From assembly GCA_014075295.1 (NCBI GenBank), contig CP046180.1, forward strand, positions 372,001-436,000: DNA of 64,000 bases, written 5' to 3'. This document shows positions 42,357 through 50,372 of this stretch, piece after piece. Origin of the DNA: Candidatus Mycalebacterium zealandia (GTDB lineage Bacteria; Desulfobacterota_D; UBA1144; Nemesobacterales; Mycalebacteriaceae). The position numbers and the translations under genes were made by a program. The first letter of the stretch is position 1. Each line of letters begins with the position of its first letter. Under the pieces are notes generated by a model, which did no database searches, was not told the origin of the DNA, and saw only the letters and a program-made list of their open reading frames with translations.

Positions 42357-42728
42357 TTATACGATTAAGAACGCGAAAAAGAACCCGACCGCGTAAACCG
42401 CGACTGAAAACAGCACAATCACAAGGCTCAAACGTCTGAGGCGCATACACATTTGCGCCGCCCGCGGCTCAATCGGGCACGGGGCGTTTCTCTGCGCGTA
42501 GCGCGCCGCCGCCGCGATTGCGAGCAAAAGCCCGGCGACCGTGAAAACCAGAGTCTTGTGCTCCGAAAGCCACACAAGTTCCGGAAACGCGCTCACAAGC
42601 CCTGCTGTTACGGCGCCAAGCCCAACGCTTACAAAAAGCGCGGGCAGTGCGCAGCACACAAGCGTTCCCGTGGATGTCAGCAGGGAGAAAAACGGCAGAA
42701 CCGCATCTTTCCAGCCAATCTGTTTCAC
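42357..42728 (-). CDS. MerT-like heavy-metal transport membrane protein
   Basis: 123 residues, three predicted membrane helices (about 10-38, 55-76, 98-121). A vicinal Cys pair (Cys25-Cys26) sits in the first helix, as in MerT, where it carries Hg2+ inward. A further Cys84 and Cys93 lie in the loop before helix 3. ATG overlaps the stop of the HMA gene (ATGA). Paired with a MerP-like protein directly upstream. The metal is not known. A decayed partial copy is at 44221-44324. Confidence 0.7.
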   Translation of the reverse strand: MKQIGWKDAVLPFFSLLTSTGTLVCCALPALFVSVGLGAVTAGLVSAFPELVWLSEHKTLVFTVAGLLLAIAAAARYAQRNAPCPIEPRAAQMCMRLRRLSLVIVLFSVAVYAVGFFFAFLIV

Positions 42729-43111
42729 CGTTTGCCTCCTTTCTTATAGCGCGAGATTTTAGCGCTCGCGTAGCCTGAATCTTCCAGAAATTTTCTTACC
42801 TGCTTATCGGAAAGGTTTTTTCCTTTTTTTACATAAAGGGTAACGGACTTGTGTTTCAGGTTGACATACGCTTCCTCAATCGCGCCGGTTTTGAGAAAAA
42901 CCTTTTGTATGGACCGTGCGCAGAAATCACACACAAGCCCGGTTACCTTAATGTGAATTATTTCTTCCGAAGAAATCGGGCTGTCCGGTTCTTCAATCCG
43001 CGCTTCTTCCGAATGTTTGTGCGAGTGGTCTTCGTCATGCCCGGCGTTTGCCTGACCAAAGGCGACAGTCGTGATGACCACTGCCGTTAAAATTGTTTTT
43101 TTCAGTTTCAT
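42725..43111 (-). CDS. Periplasmic HMA-domain (MerP-like) metal-binding protein
   Basis: 128 residues. Signal peptide 1-23 (ending ANA), a His/Asp-rich linker (HDEDHSHKHSEE), then a heavy-metal-associated domain with the CxxC at Cys61 and Cys64 (TGLVCDFCARSIQK). It probably passes a soft or transition metal ion to the MerT-like protein encoded next, with which it overlaps by 4 nt. GGAG precedes the ATG. Confidence 0.85.
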   Translation of the reverse strand: MKLKKTILTAVVITTVAFGQANAGHDEDHSHKHSEEARIEEPDSPISSEEIIHIKVTGLVCDFCARSIQKVFLKTGAIEEAYVNLKHKSVTLYVKKGKNLSDKQVRKFLEDSGYASAKISRYKKGGKR

Positions 43112-43130
43112 TTTTCTTTCTCCTTTTTGT

Positions 43131-43766
43131 TTAAAATCGCCTTATGAAATTCAGCGTCAATTTTCCGTTAAAACTCCAGCCGATCTCAAAAAGCGAATCT
43201 CCTTTGAAAAAACGCGCGAGTGGCGTTATTTCAGTCTTATCTTCATAGTCCGTAGACGGATAGTGCGAAACTTCAAGCATCAACCATGTGTGAAGAGAGC
43301 CAAAATCGGCGACATAAGGCGCCAGTCCGGCCCTCGCGGACTGCCGGAAAGAGTTTTCCCGCCCGCCGATTGTGCCAACCCGGTTTTCGTAGCGGATAAA
43401 CAGCCTTCTGGTTTCCCAGTCCGCAGCCAATCCCGAAAAACCCGTAAAGGAAATGTCATCATTATCCCACGCGGCCCCCCCCCCCCCTTTGAAGTAGAGA
43501 TTTGCCTGCGATTCCCGATTGTTAACCCGTTTCAGCAGAACATTGACCTGCAACGCGCCGGCGAAAGCGTTTTTATCACGAATGTGAAACCCCCTGACCC
43601 CGACCGAATGTCGCGCGGACGGCGAATAATGCAGATGAACTGAGGTGTTTGCTCTGTTGTGCATCTGCATAACCGTCCATCCTCCCGGATATGACACGGG
43701 TCTTGCCAGCGTTGCGGGCGACTGCATTAACGCAATTACGATAATTGCTATATTTCTCTTTCTCAT
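43131..43766 (-). CDS. Outer-membrane-type protein with a 13-G phase-variation tract
   Basis: 211 residues. Signal peptide 1-22 (ending LARP region), then a conserved core with VSYPGGWTVMQM, VHLHYSPSARHSVG and YENRVGTI; it ends in an aromatic residue (NFIRRF), as outer-membrane barrels do. The family resembles conserved proteins of metal-resistance clusters, with no established function. A run of 13 G encodes Gly94-97 and the first base of Ala98. With 13 G the frame is full length, with 14 it stops four codons on, and with 12 it ends after about 69 foreign codons. ATG 43766 is chosen because it starts the signal peptide. Confidence 0.75.
   Translation of the reverse strand: MRKRNIAIIVIALMQSPATLARPVSYPGGWTVMQMHNRANTSVHLHYSPSARHSVGVRGFHIRDKNAFAGALQVNVLLKRVNNRESQANLYFKGGGGAAWDNDDISFTGFSGLAADWETRRLFIRYENRVGTIGGRENSFRQSARAGLAPYVADFGSLHTWLMLEVSHYPSTDYEDKTEITPLARFFKGDSLFEIGWSFNGKLTLNFIRRF
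43475..43487 (-). repeat. Poly-G(13) contingency tract inside the outer-membrane protein gene
   Basis: Thirteen uninterrupted C on the plus strand (G on the coding strand). It is the only homopolymer of this length I saw in the window. Such tracts change length by slippage and switch genes on and off. It could also be miscounted by sequencing. Confidence 0.75.
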
Positions 43767-43826
43767 AAAATCTCTGCTTGAAAAATTTCGCAAGCCGAAT
43801 TTCACGGCCCAAAAACGGCGGAGATA

Positions 43827-44186
43827 TCAGACGAGTATGTGTTTTGTGAGCAGAAAAATCGGTCGGTGCCGGTTTTGAGTGACGGCGCGCGGCGCTGTTT
43901 TTATTTCCGTGTCTGTTAATTTGTAGAAAACAAAACGCGGAGTGTTCTCCAAAAGATGTTTTGTTTTTCCTGATTGCTTGTTTTCGACTGACGACTGCTG
44001 TGTGTTAAGACAGTCTGCAAAGGACACGTGTCCGCAGTCCTGACGAGAATTATGACCCGGGCAGTCTGCGGCGCTGGAATGTCCCGTGTGCTCCGCCCCG
44101 CCCGACATCGGGCACGGCATTGCGCTTGAACCCGCAAGGGAGCCCGCGAAAACAAAAGCGAAAACCAAAACCGCCACACGCAACAT
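43827..44186 (-). CDS. Cys/His-rich periplasmic small protein of the metal operon
   Basis: 119 residues. Signal peptide 1-22, then MPCPMSGG, HTGHSSAADCPGH and DCGHVSFADC: four Cys and several His within about 40 residues, likely metal ligands. The C-terminal half is unrelated basic sequence. No named family is recognised, though it resembles small proteins in copper or mercury loci. It is first in the minus-strand run of four envelope genes. No strong Shine-Dalgarno is visible. Confidence 0.6.
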   Translation of the reverse strand: MLRVAVLVFAFVFAGSLAGSSAMPCPMSGGAEHTGHSSAADCPGHNSRQDCGHVSFADCLNTQQSSVENKQSGKTKHLLENTPRFVFYKLTDTEIKTAPRAVTQNRHRPIFLLTKHILV

Positions 44187-44220
44187 TACAATAAAACTTT
44201 AAGGGTTTATGAGTTTTTAT

Positions 44221-44324
44221 CAATGGATGTTGTTTGTGTTTTTCTGCGCATAGCGTGTGACCGCCGCGATTGTGAGCATAAAACCCGCGACCGCGAAAAC
44301 CCGAACAAATTCGGGAAACGCTGC
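44221..44324 (-). pseudogene. Decayed partial copy of the MerT-like gene
   Basis: The stretch AAFPEFVRVFAVAGFMLTIA then AVTRYAQKN aligns with SAFPELVW...VFTVAGLLLAIAAAARYAQRN of the MerT-like gene, with an in-frame loss of about 9 codons. DNA similarity to 42483-42597 is visible directly. It ends at TGA (44221-44223) and has no start. The copy stops next to tRNA-Arg. Confidence 0.6.
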
Positions 44325-44331
44325 GGAAAGA

Positions 44332-44409
44332 TGGAGCGCCCGAGAGGATTTGAACCTCTGACCCTTGGCTCCGGAGGCCAATGCTCTATCCGGACTGAGC
44401 TACGGGCGC
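44332..44409 (-). tRNA. tRNA-Arg (anticodon CCG)
   Basis: Cloverleaf: acceptor GCGCCCG/CGGGCGC, D arm GCTC...GAGC, anticodon stem TTGGC/GCCAA with loop CTCCGGA (anticodon CCG, U33 present), T arm CAGAG-GTTCAAA-TCCTCT region. CCA is encoded (plus strand 44332-44334). It reads codon CGG. It starts 4 nt after the uracil-DNA glycosylase stop. Confidence 0.93.
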
Positions 44410-44413
44410 TTTT

Positions 44414-45178
44414 TCAAGTTTTCTTCAACTCCGCCATAACCGTCTTCATATCTTCCCACATGGGGCGCTTGAACCCCGGGTTTCTGAGAAGCGCGGCGGG
44501 GTGATAGGTTACCATAAGTTTTGTTTTGCCGTATCTGTGAAACACTCCGCGCAGTGAACCGAGAGACGGACTTCCCTGAAGTTTTAAAACCGCCTTTGCC
44601 GCCACAAGACCGAGACAAACTATCACGCGAGGCGAAACGCAACTTATCTGTTTCATTAAAAACGGCTCGCAACTCGCGACTTCGTCCGTTTCGGGATTGC
44701 GGTTTTCAGGCGGACGGCATTTGACCACATTGCAGATATAGACCTCTTCGCGCTTCATTCCCATCGCTTCTATAACCTTGTTCAGCAGTTTTCCCGCACG
44801 CCCCACAAAGGGTCTGCCCTGTTCATCTTCATCTTTTCCCGGTCCTTCGCCCACAAAAACCACCTTTGCTTTCGGGTTTCCTTCACCAAAGACAATGGTT
44901 TTTCTTCCCGCGTGGAGTTTGCACCTTTCGCACTCTCCCATTTCCGTCCTGATTTCTTCAAGACTGTTCGCGCCGCCGTTTTCAAACAAATTTCCTTCAA
45001 AAGGGATGGAAATGACCGGTGTTTTTTTGTTTGTTTTGGAAGGTCCCGGCGCGGGTTCGCGCTCAGGCGGAGCATCTTTCCGCTCCGTGCGGATTTTCCC
45101 GTTTCCCATGCGCCCCTGAAACTCAAGATAGCCTTTCAGGTCTGTCATCAGCTTTTTTGTTTCTCCGTTTTCCGTCAT
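44414..45178 (-). CDS. Family 4 (Fe-S) uracil-DNA glycosylase
   Basis: 254 residues. Motif A is GEGPGKDEDEQGRPFVGRAG, motif B is TYHPAALLRNP. Fe-S cysteines: CERC at the start of the domain, Cys in VVKCRPPENRNP and Cys in VASCEPF. A low-complexity N-terminal tail of about 75 residues (PPEREPAPGPSKTNKK) precedes the domain, as in many family 4 enzymes. It removes uracil from DNA. It is divergent from leuS. Confidence 0.92.
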   Translation of the reverse strand: MTENGETKKLMTDLKGYLEFQGRMGNGKIRTERKDAPPEREPAPGPSKTNKKTPVISIPFEGNLFENGGANSLEEIRTEMGECERCKLHAGRKTIVFGEGNPKAKVVFVGEGPGKDEDEQGRPFVGRAGKLLNKVIEAMGMKREEVYICNVVKCRPPENRNPETDEVASCEPFLMKQISCVSPRVIVCLGLVAAKAVLKLQGSPSLGSLRGVFHRYGKTKLMVTYHPAALLRNPGFKRPMWEDMKTVMAELKKT

Positions 45179-45235
45179 GAACTGATTTGAAAGCCAATAC
45201 CCGTTAATCTACAATACACACTTTTACGGGCGGCG

Positions 45236-47656
45236 ATGAAGTTTTCCGCCGCGAATGTCCCGATGGAAAAAACCTACAACCCCTCAGCAGTTGAAAGAAA
45301 ATGGCGCGAAATATGGGAGCAAAGCGGCTCTCACACGGCTGCCGGGGATTCCGGAAAGCCGAAATACTACGTGCTTGAGATGTTTCCGTATCCGTCCGGG
45401 CGCATACACATGGGGCATGTGCGCAACTACACAATAGGAGACGTCATCGCGCGTTACAAGCGCGCCCGCGGCTTTGATGTTCTTCATCCCATTGGCTGGG
45501 ACGCTTTCGGACTTCCCGCGGAAAACGCCGCGATTCGTAATGCCGTAAACCCCGCCGAGTGGACAAAAACAAACATTGACCAAATGCGCGTCCAACTCCG
45601 GAGGCTCGGATTTTCCTACGACTGGTCGCGCGAGATTGCGACCTGCGACCCCTCATACTACAGGTGGGAGCAGTGGCTTTTTACAAAAATGCTTGAAAAG
45701 GGTCTCGCGTATCGCAAAAAAACCTTCGTAAACTGGGACCCCGAAGATAAAACCGTGCTTGCCAACGAGCAGGTTATTGACGGAAAGGGGTGGCGCTCCG
45801 GCGCCGTTGTTGAGCGCAGAGAGGTGGAACAGTGGTTTTTCCGCATAAGCGACTATTCCGATGAACTGCTGGAAGGTCTCGGCAATCTCGCCGACTGGCC
45901 TGATTCGGTCAAAACCATGCAGGCAAACTGGATAGGGCGCTCCGAAGGGGTTGAGATGGAGTTTTATTCGGAGAAACTCGGCTATGCAATTGAGGTTTTT
46001 ACCACAAGGCCCGACACCGTTATGGGTGCCACGTATCTTACGGTCGCGCCGGAGCATCCGGCGGCTCTCAAGGCGGCGGAGGGCGACGCGAAAATCGCAG
46101 ATTTTATAGAAAAGGCAAAAAACCTGCCCGTTTCCGAAGCAAAAATGGAGATGGTTGAGAAAGAAGGTCTGCCGCTCGGATTTTCCGCCATTAATCCGGT
46201 TTCGGGAGAAGAAATTCCTGTCTGGACGGCGAATTTTGTTCTTATGAGTTACGGAACCGGAGCGGTAATGTCCGTTCCCGCTCATGACAGGCGTGATTTT
46301 GATTTTGCCAAAAAATACAATCTCCCCGTAAAACAAGTTGTTTTTCCGAAAGATGGGGATTTTGATATTCCAGAAGGCGTGTTCACCGAAAAGGGCGTTC
46401 TTCAAAATTCCGGCGATTTTAACGGTCTTGATTTTGATGAGGTGTCCCGCGCAATTGTGGATTTTCTTCAAAAACAGAAAAAAGGCGGGAAGGTTGTCCA
46501 ATACCGACTCAGAGACTGGGGCATTTCCCGCCAGCGTTACTGGGGAGCGCCGGTTCCTGTTATTCACTGCGAAAAATGCGGTGCAGTTCCCGTTCCCGAA
46601 AAGGATTTGCCCGTGAATTTGCCCGAAGATGTGGATTTTTCAAAAGGAGATATACCCTCGCTCGCGAATTCAGAGTCGTTTATTTCAGCCTCATGCCCCG
46701 CCTGCGGCGCGGACGCGAAACGGGACACGGACACAATGGACACTTTTGTGGAGTCTTCGTGGTATTTCCTGCGCTATGCGTCTCCGGATTTTGAGAAGGG
46801 AATGTTTGACAAAAAAGCGGTGAAAAAATGGCTTCCCGTTGATCAATACATCGGCGGTGTGGAACACGCGATATTGCATCTGCTTTATTCAAGATTTTTT
46901 ATCCGCGTTCTCAGAGATTTGAATTTGTGCGATTTTGACGAACCCTTCGGCGCGTTACTTACACAGGGAATGGTTATCAAGGACGGCGCGAAAATGTCAA
47001 AATCCACCGGTAACACGGTTGACCCCGATGAAATGATAGAGAAATACGGCGCGGACGCGGTTCGGCTTTTTATTCTTTTCGCCGCGCCCGCGGAAAAATC
47101 TCTGGACTGGAATGAAAAGGGTATTGAGGGGATGAGCCGGTTTTTGAGGAGGTTATGGAATCTTACGGTTTCCGCTTCGGAACAGCCGGACCCCGCGAGC
47201 GAAAAATTTTTGAATCAAACTCATAAAACAGTCAAAAAAGTGACTGAAGATATTGAGCGTTTCCATTTCAACACCGCGATTGCCGCGCTTATGGAATTGT
47301 TGAACTCAATTGAAAAATCACCCTCGCCCGAAACAGTCGGGACAATAGCGAAACTTCTTTCGCCGATAGCTCCGCATTTTTCCGAAGAAGTCTGGGAAAT
47401 TCTCGGTAATAAAAAATCGGTTTTTCTTGAAGATTGGCCCGGGTGGGAAGAATCTCTAATTAAATCCGACACGGTTGAGGTTGTTTTTCAGGTTAACGGG
47501 AAATTGCGTTCTCAAATGCAGATGCCTTCGGATGCGGCAACGGATGAAATGGAATCCGCCGCTCTTGCCGATGAAAGAATTAAAAAATTAACCGAAGGCA
47601 AAAAAATCAAAAAAATAATCGTTGTGCCGGGAAAACTTGTGAATATTGTGGTTTGA
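45236..47656 (+). CDS. leuS: Leucyl-tRNA synthetase
   Basis: 806 residues, class I. HIGH motif HMGH in [18 protein letters not shown], editing (CP1) domain with [12 protein letters not shown], and KMSKS in [10 protein letters not shown]. Bacterial-type single chain. ATG 45236 adds nine residues before [14 protein letters not shown] (ATG 45263), where most homologues begin, so the start may be 45263. Next gene is 18 nt downstream. Confidence 0.97.
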   Translation: MKFSAANVPMEKTYNPSAVERKWREIWEQSGSHTAAGDSGKPKYYVLEMFPYPSGRIHMGHVRNYTIGDVIARYKRARGFDVLHPIGWDAFGLPAENAAIRNAVNPAEWTKTNIDQMRVQLRRLGFSYDWSREIATCDPSYYRWEQWLFTKMLEKGLAYRKKTFVNWDPEDKTVLANEQVIDGKGWRSGAVVERREVEQWFFRISDYSDELLEGLGNLADWPDSVKTMQANWIGRSEGVEMEFYSEKLGYAIEVFTTRPDTVMGATYLTVAPEHPAALKAAEGDAKIADFIEKAKNLPVSEAKMEMVEKEGLPLGFSAINPVSGEEIPVWTANFVLMSYGTGAVMSVPAHDRRDFDFAKKYNLPVKQVVFPKDGDFDIPEGVFTEKGVLQNSGDFNGLDFDEVSRAIVDFLQKQKKGGKVVQYRLRDWGISRQRYWGAPVPVIHCEKCGAVPVPEKDLPVNLPEDVDFSKGDIPSLANSESFISASCPACGADAKRDTDTMDTFVESSWYFLRYASPDFEKGMFDKKAVKKWLPVDQYIGGVEHAILHLLYSRFFIRVLRDLNLCDFDEPFGALLTQGMVIKDGAKMSKSTGNTVDPDEMIEKYGADAVRLFILFAAPAEKSLDWNEKGIEGMSRFLRRLWNLTVSASEQPDPASEKFLNQTHKTVKKVTEDIERFHFNTAIAALMELLNSIEKSPSPETVGTIAKLLSPIAPHFSEEVWEILGNKKSVFLEDWPGWEESLIKSDTVEVVFQVNGKLRSQMQMPSDAATDEMESAALADERIKKLTEGKKIKKIIVVPGKLVNIVV

Positions 47657-47674
47657 AAAAGGAGATTTACGAAA

Positions 47675-48730
47675 TTGACTAAAAAACTTCCGAGCGAAAA
47701 AGTAAAAGCGATTGAAGTGAAAAAGGGCAGAAGCGTTTCAGACTTGATTTCCGCTATGTCAAAAACCGGTTTTCAGGGCGGAAGTCTTTCCCGCGCGGTT
47801 GAGGTTTTTCAAAAAATAGTTGCCGACCCCGAAGTTACGATTTTTCTGGGTTACGCAGGTTCCCTTTCCACAACGGGGCAGTGGAGAATAATAAATTGGC
47901 TGATTGAAAACCGTTTTATTGACGTGCTTGTTCCCACGGGCGCGAACATATCCGAAGACATAATAGATGCGATGGGTTATGACTATTTTCAGGGTTCGCA
48001 CAGAGCCGATGACGAAAAACTGTTTTCCGAAGGAATAAACCGCTATTACGATGTTTACGGGAAAGAAACCGACTATCTTGAAATGACGGAAATGATAGCG
48101 GATTTCATTCTGACTCTGGATAAAAAACAAAACTATTCATCGCGCGAATTTTTGGAACTGTTCGGGCGGCATCTGGGTAAAAAGGAAATAAATTCCATTG
48201 TCGCGACTGCGGCAAGGTTCGGAGTTCCGGTTTTCTGCCCCGCGATTGCGGACAGTCCATACGGGGACGCGGCTCTTATAGCCGAAAGCAAAGGTTTTCA
48301 TCTTACAATAGACGCGATGAAAGACTATGTGGAATTTATGAAGATGGGCGAAAAAGTTAAGCAGACCGCCGTGATTTACATTGGTGGCGGGGTTCCGAAG
48401 GATTTTATTCAGTTGTTTGCCGTAACGGGCGATTTGCTTTACGAAGACCGTTCTATTCCCGGAAGAAAGGACGGAATGAACAGAAAAGGGACGGGACCCG
48501 AAGAAACTTATTATCCGCATAAATACGCGATTCAGATTACTACAGATTCTCCTCAGTGGGGCGGGCTCAGCGGGTGCACTTTTGAAGAGGCGGTTTCGTG
48601 GGGCAAGGAAGACCCCGAAGGCGGTCTTGTGCAGTGTTATTGCGATGCGACAATTGCGCTGCCGATAATTTCTCAGGCTCTTGCCGAGAGGGTTGAAAAA
48701 CCGCGAAAGGGCAAACGGTTTTTTGATTGA
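47675..48730 (+). CDS. Deoxyhypusine synthase-like protein
   Basis: 351 residues, starting at TTG behind AAAAAGGAG. NAD-binding and active-site segments of the DHS family are present: VFLGY-type Rossmann strand, SNIxEDI-like ANISEDIIDAM, and GLSGCTFEEAVSWGK containing the lysine that forms the enzyme-spermidine imine. In archaea and eukaryotes DHS modifies eIF5A, which bacteria lack. Bacterial members have been linked to polyamine synthesis such as homospermidine. The substrate here is unknown. Followed by a strong 24-bp inverted repeat. Confidence 0.85.
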   Translation: MTKKLPSEKVKAIEVKKGRSVSDLISAMSKTGFQGGSLSRAVEVFQKIVADPEVTIFLGYAGSLSTTGQWRIINWLIENRFIDVLVPTGANISEDIIDAMGYDYFQGSHRADDEKLFSEGINRYYDVYGKETDYLEMTEMIADFILTLDKKQNYSSREFLELFGRHLGKKEINSIVATAARFGVPVFCPAIADSPYGDAALIAESKGFHLTIDAMKDYVEFMKMGEKVKQTAVIYIGGGVPKDFIQLFAVTGDLLYEDRSIPGRKDGMNRKGTGPEETYYPHKYAIQITTDSPQWGGLSGCTFEEAVSWGKEDPEGGLVQCYCDATIALPIISQALAERVEKPRKGKRFFD

Positions 48731-48739
48731 AAGCTGAGA

Positions 48740-48763
48740 CGCAAGTGAATATATTCATTTGCG
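48740..48763. promoter_or_regulatory. 24-bp near-perfect inverted repeat after the DHS-like gene
   Basis: CGCAAGTGAATA/TATTCATTTGCG with a single mismatch, which would be a G-U pair in RNA. It lies 9 nt after the DHS-like stop. No T-run follows, so it may be an operator for the downstream SDR or an mRNA-stabilising hairpin. Confidence 0.4.
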
Positions 48764-48865
48764 GCGACCTGAAATCAGACCGAGCAGGTTGAAGAGGGTG
48801 GAAAACTGTCCGGGGATAAATTTAATTTTTAATTAGAGGATTAAATAAAAACGAGAGAAATCAAA

Positions 48866-49627
48866 ATGAGACTAAAGGGAAAAACCGCTTTAATTACCGG
48901 AGGAAGCGAGGGGATAGGAAGGGCGACCGCGTTGCTTTTTCATAAGGAAGGCGCGAAAGTAGGGATTATGTCCAGAACTGCGAAAAATCTGCGCAATGTT
49001 GTTTCCGAAGCGAAAGGCCGCCGGAAAATCAAAGCGTGGAAGGGTGATGTTTCAAATGAAAAAGATGTAAAAAGAATTGCGAACGCATTTTACAGAGAGT
49101 TTGGCAAAATTGACATTCTTTTCAACAATGCGGGAATTTTTGAAGGCGGAACGGTTGTTACAACCACAAACTCGGTCTGGAATAGAACTATGGATATAAA
49201 TGTGAAAGGGGTTTTTCTGATGAGCAAATACGTTGTTCCGCTGATGGCAAAACACGGCGGCGGCTCAATAATAAATAATTCAAGCGTTCTCGGAATTGTC
49301 GGAATGGAGGACTGCATGGCGTATAACGCCTCAAAGGGTGCGGTCAGACAAATTACGCGCAGCATGGCGCTTGACCACGCGAAGCAGAACATAAGGGTTA
49401 ATTCCGTCTGCCCGGGCTACATAAAAACAAAAATGGATGTTGAATTTATGGGCAATCCGCCCGATGCCGAAGAACAACTTGACGAAATAGCGGCGGGAAT
49501 GATTCCGATGGTCAGAAGAGCCGAAGCGGATGAGGTTGCACAGTCGGTTTTGTTTCTCGCGAGCGAAGAATCAAGCTATATGACAGGGTCAGATCTTGTA
49601 ATTGATGGCGGCTGGACGGTTTTGTAG
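48866..49627 (+). CDS. Short-chain dehydrogenase/reductase
   Basis: 253 residues, classical SDR. TGGSEGIGRA is the cofactor motif, NNAGIFEGG follows, and the catalytic Ser and YNASK (SSVLGIVGMEDCMAYNASKG) are intact. It ends SYMTGSDLVIDGGWTVL, typical of the family. A basic residue after the first strand (SRTAKN) suggests NADP(H). The substrate is unknown. A 135-nt AT-rich leader precedes it. Confidence 0.9.
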   Translation: MRLKGKTALITGGSEGIGRATALLFHKEGAKVGIMSRTAKNLRNVVSEAKGRRKIKAWKGDVSNEKDVKRIANAFYREFGKIDILFNNAGIFEGGTVVTTTNSVWNRTMDINVKGVFLMSKYVVPLMAKHGGGSIINNSSVLGIVGMEDCMAYNASKGAVRQITRSMALDHAKQNIRVNSVCPGYIKTKMDVEFMGNPPDAEEQLDEIAAGMIPMVRRAEADEVAQSVLFLASEESSYMTGSDLVIDGGWTVL

Positions 49628-49640
49628 GCACGTAATGTTT

Positions 49641-49652
49641 GTTGCCAGCAAC
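49641..49652. terminator. Weak hairpin after the SDR gene
   Basis: GTTGC-CA-GCAAC, 13 nt after the SDR stop, without a T-run. The 121-nt gap to the convergent thiE end shows nothing else. It is a poor candidate for a terminator. Confidence 0.2.
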
Positions 49653-49748
49653 GGCGGGAGTAAAACCTCATTTGAAATTCGGGTCAGTATAATTTCCATG
49701 TTGTATAGTAAGACCGAGTTCCGAAGCAAGTATTCTGAGTCCTAATTT

Positions 49749-50372
49749 TTATTTTGTTAAAGTCAGCCGCCGCGCTGCTTTTTCAGTGTCTTCCTCTCCA
49801 AAAATCGCCGTAATTACGGCAATGCCGTCAACGCCGGTTTTTAGAACATCAGCAACATTTTCGGGCGTAATTCCACCGATGGCGAATACGGGTATTTTCA
49901 GTTTCGCTTTTGCCTCTTTCAAAACCTCAAACGGTGTGGGAACTCTGTCCGGTTTTGTGGGTGTAAAATAAGGAGTTCCGAAAGCAACATAATTCGCGCC
50001 CGCTTTTTCGGAGGCAATTCCCCTTTCAATCTCTCCGTAGCATGAAACGCCGATAATCGCGTTTTCACCGAGCAGTTTTCTTGCGTTTTTTACATTCCCG
50101 TCCTCTCCGCCGAGGTGAACGCCGTCCGCGCCTGTTTTTTTCGTTATTTCAGGACTGTCGTTAATTATGAGCGGGATTTTATATTTTTGCGTAATTTCCG
50201 CGAGCATTTTTCCTTTTCGGATAATTTCCGCTTTTTCTGAGTTTTTTTCGCGCAGTTGAATAATTGTCGCGCCGCCTTTTATTGCGGCTTCAACAGTTTC
50301 GGCGAAACCGTTTTCCGCAATCAGTTTTGAGTCTGTTATGGCGTAAAGTCCGCGCAATTTAAATGCGGGCAT
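49749..50372 (-). CDS. thiE: Thiamine-phosphate synthase
   Basis: 207 residues, TIM barrel. Visible motifs: IQLREKN near residue 38, INDSPEITKKTGADGVHLGG, and the phosphate-binding AIGGITPENV. It joins HMP pyrophosphate and thiazole phosphate into thiamine phosphate. Its ATG overlaps the thrC stop (TGATG). No other thi gene is in the window. Confidence 0.93.
   Translation of the reverse strand: MPAFKLRGLYAITDSKLIAENGFAETVEAAIKGGATIIQLREKNSEKAEIIRKGKMLAEITQKYKIPLIINDSPEITKKTGADGVHLGGEDGNVKNARKLLGENAIIGVSCYGEIERGIASEKAGANYVAFGTPYFTPTKPDRVPTPFEVLKEAKAKLKIPVFAIGGITPENVADVLKTGVDGIAVITAIFGEEDTEKAARRLTLTK

Noticed and set aside
43475-43487. Poly-G tract dismissed as a read error only
   Set aside because: Possible, but the gene is in frame with exactly 13 G and the protein continues correctly on both sides, so it is kept as a finding.
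44223-44504. 93-codon plus-strand frame across tRNA-Arg
   Set aside because: It runs antisense through a clear tRNA gene and the glycosylase end.
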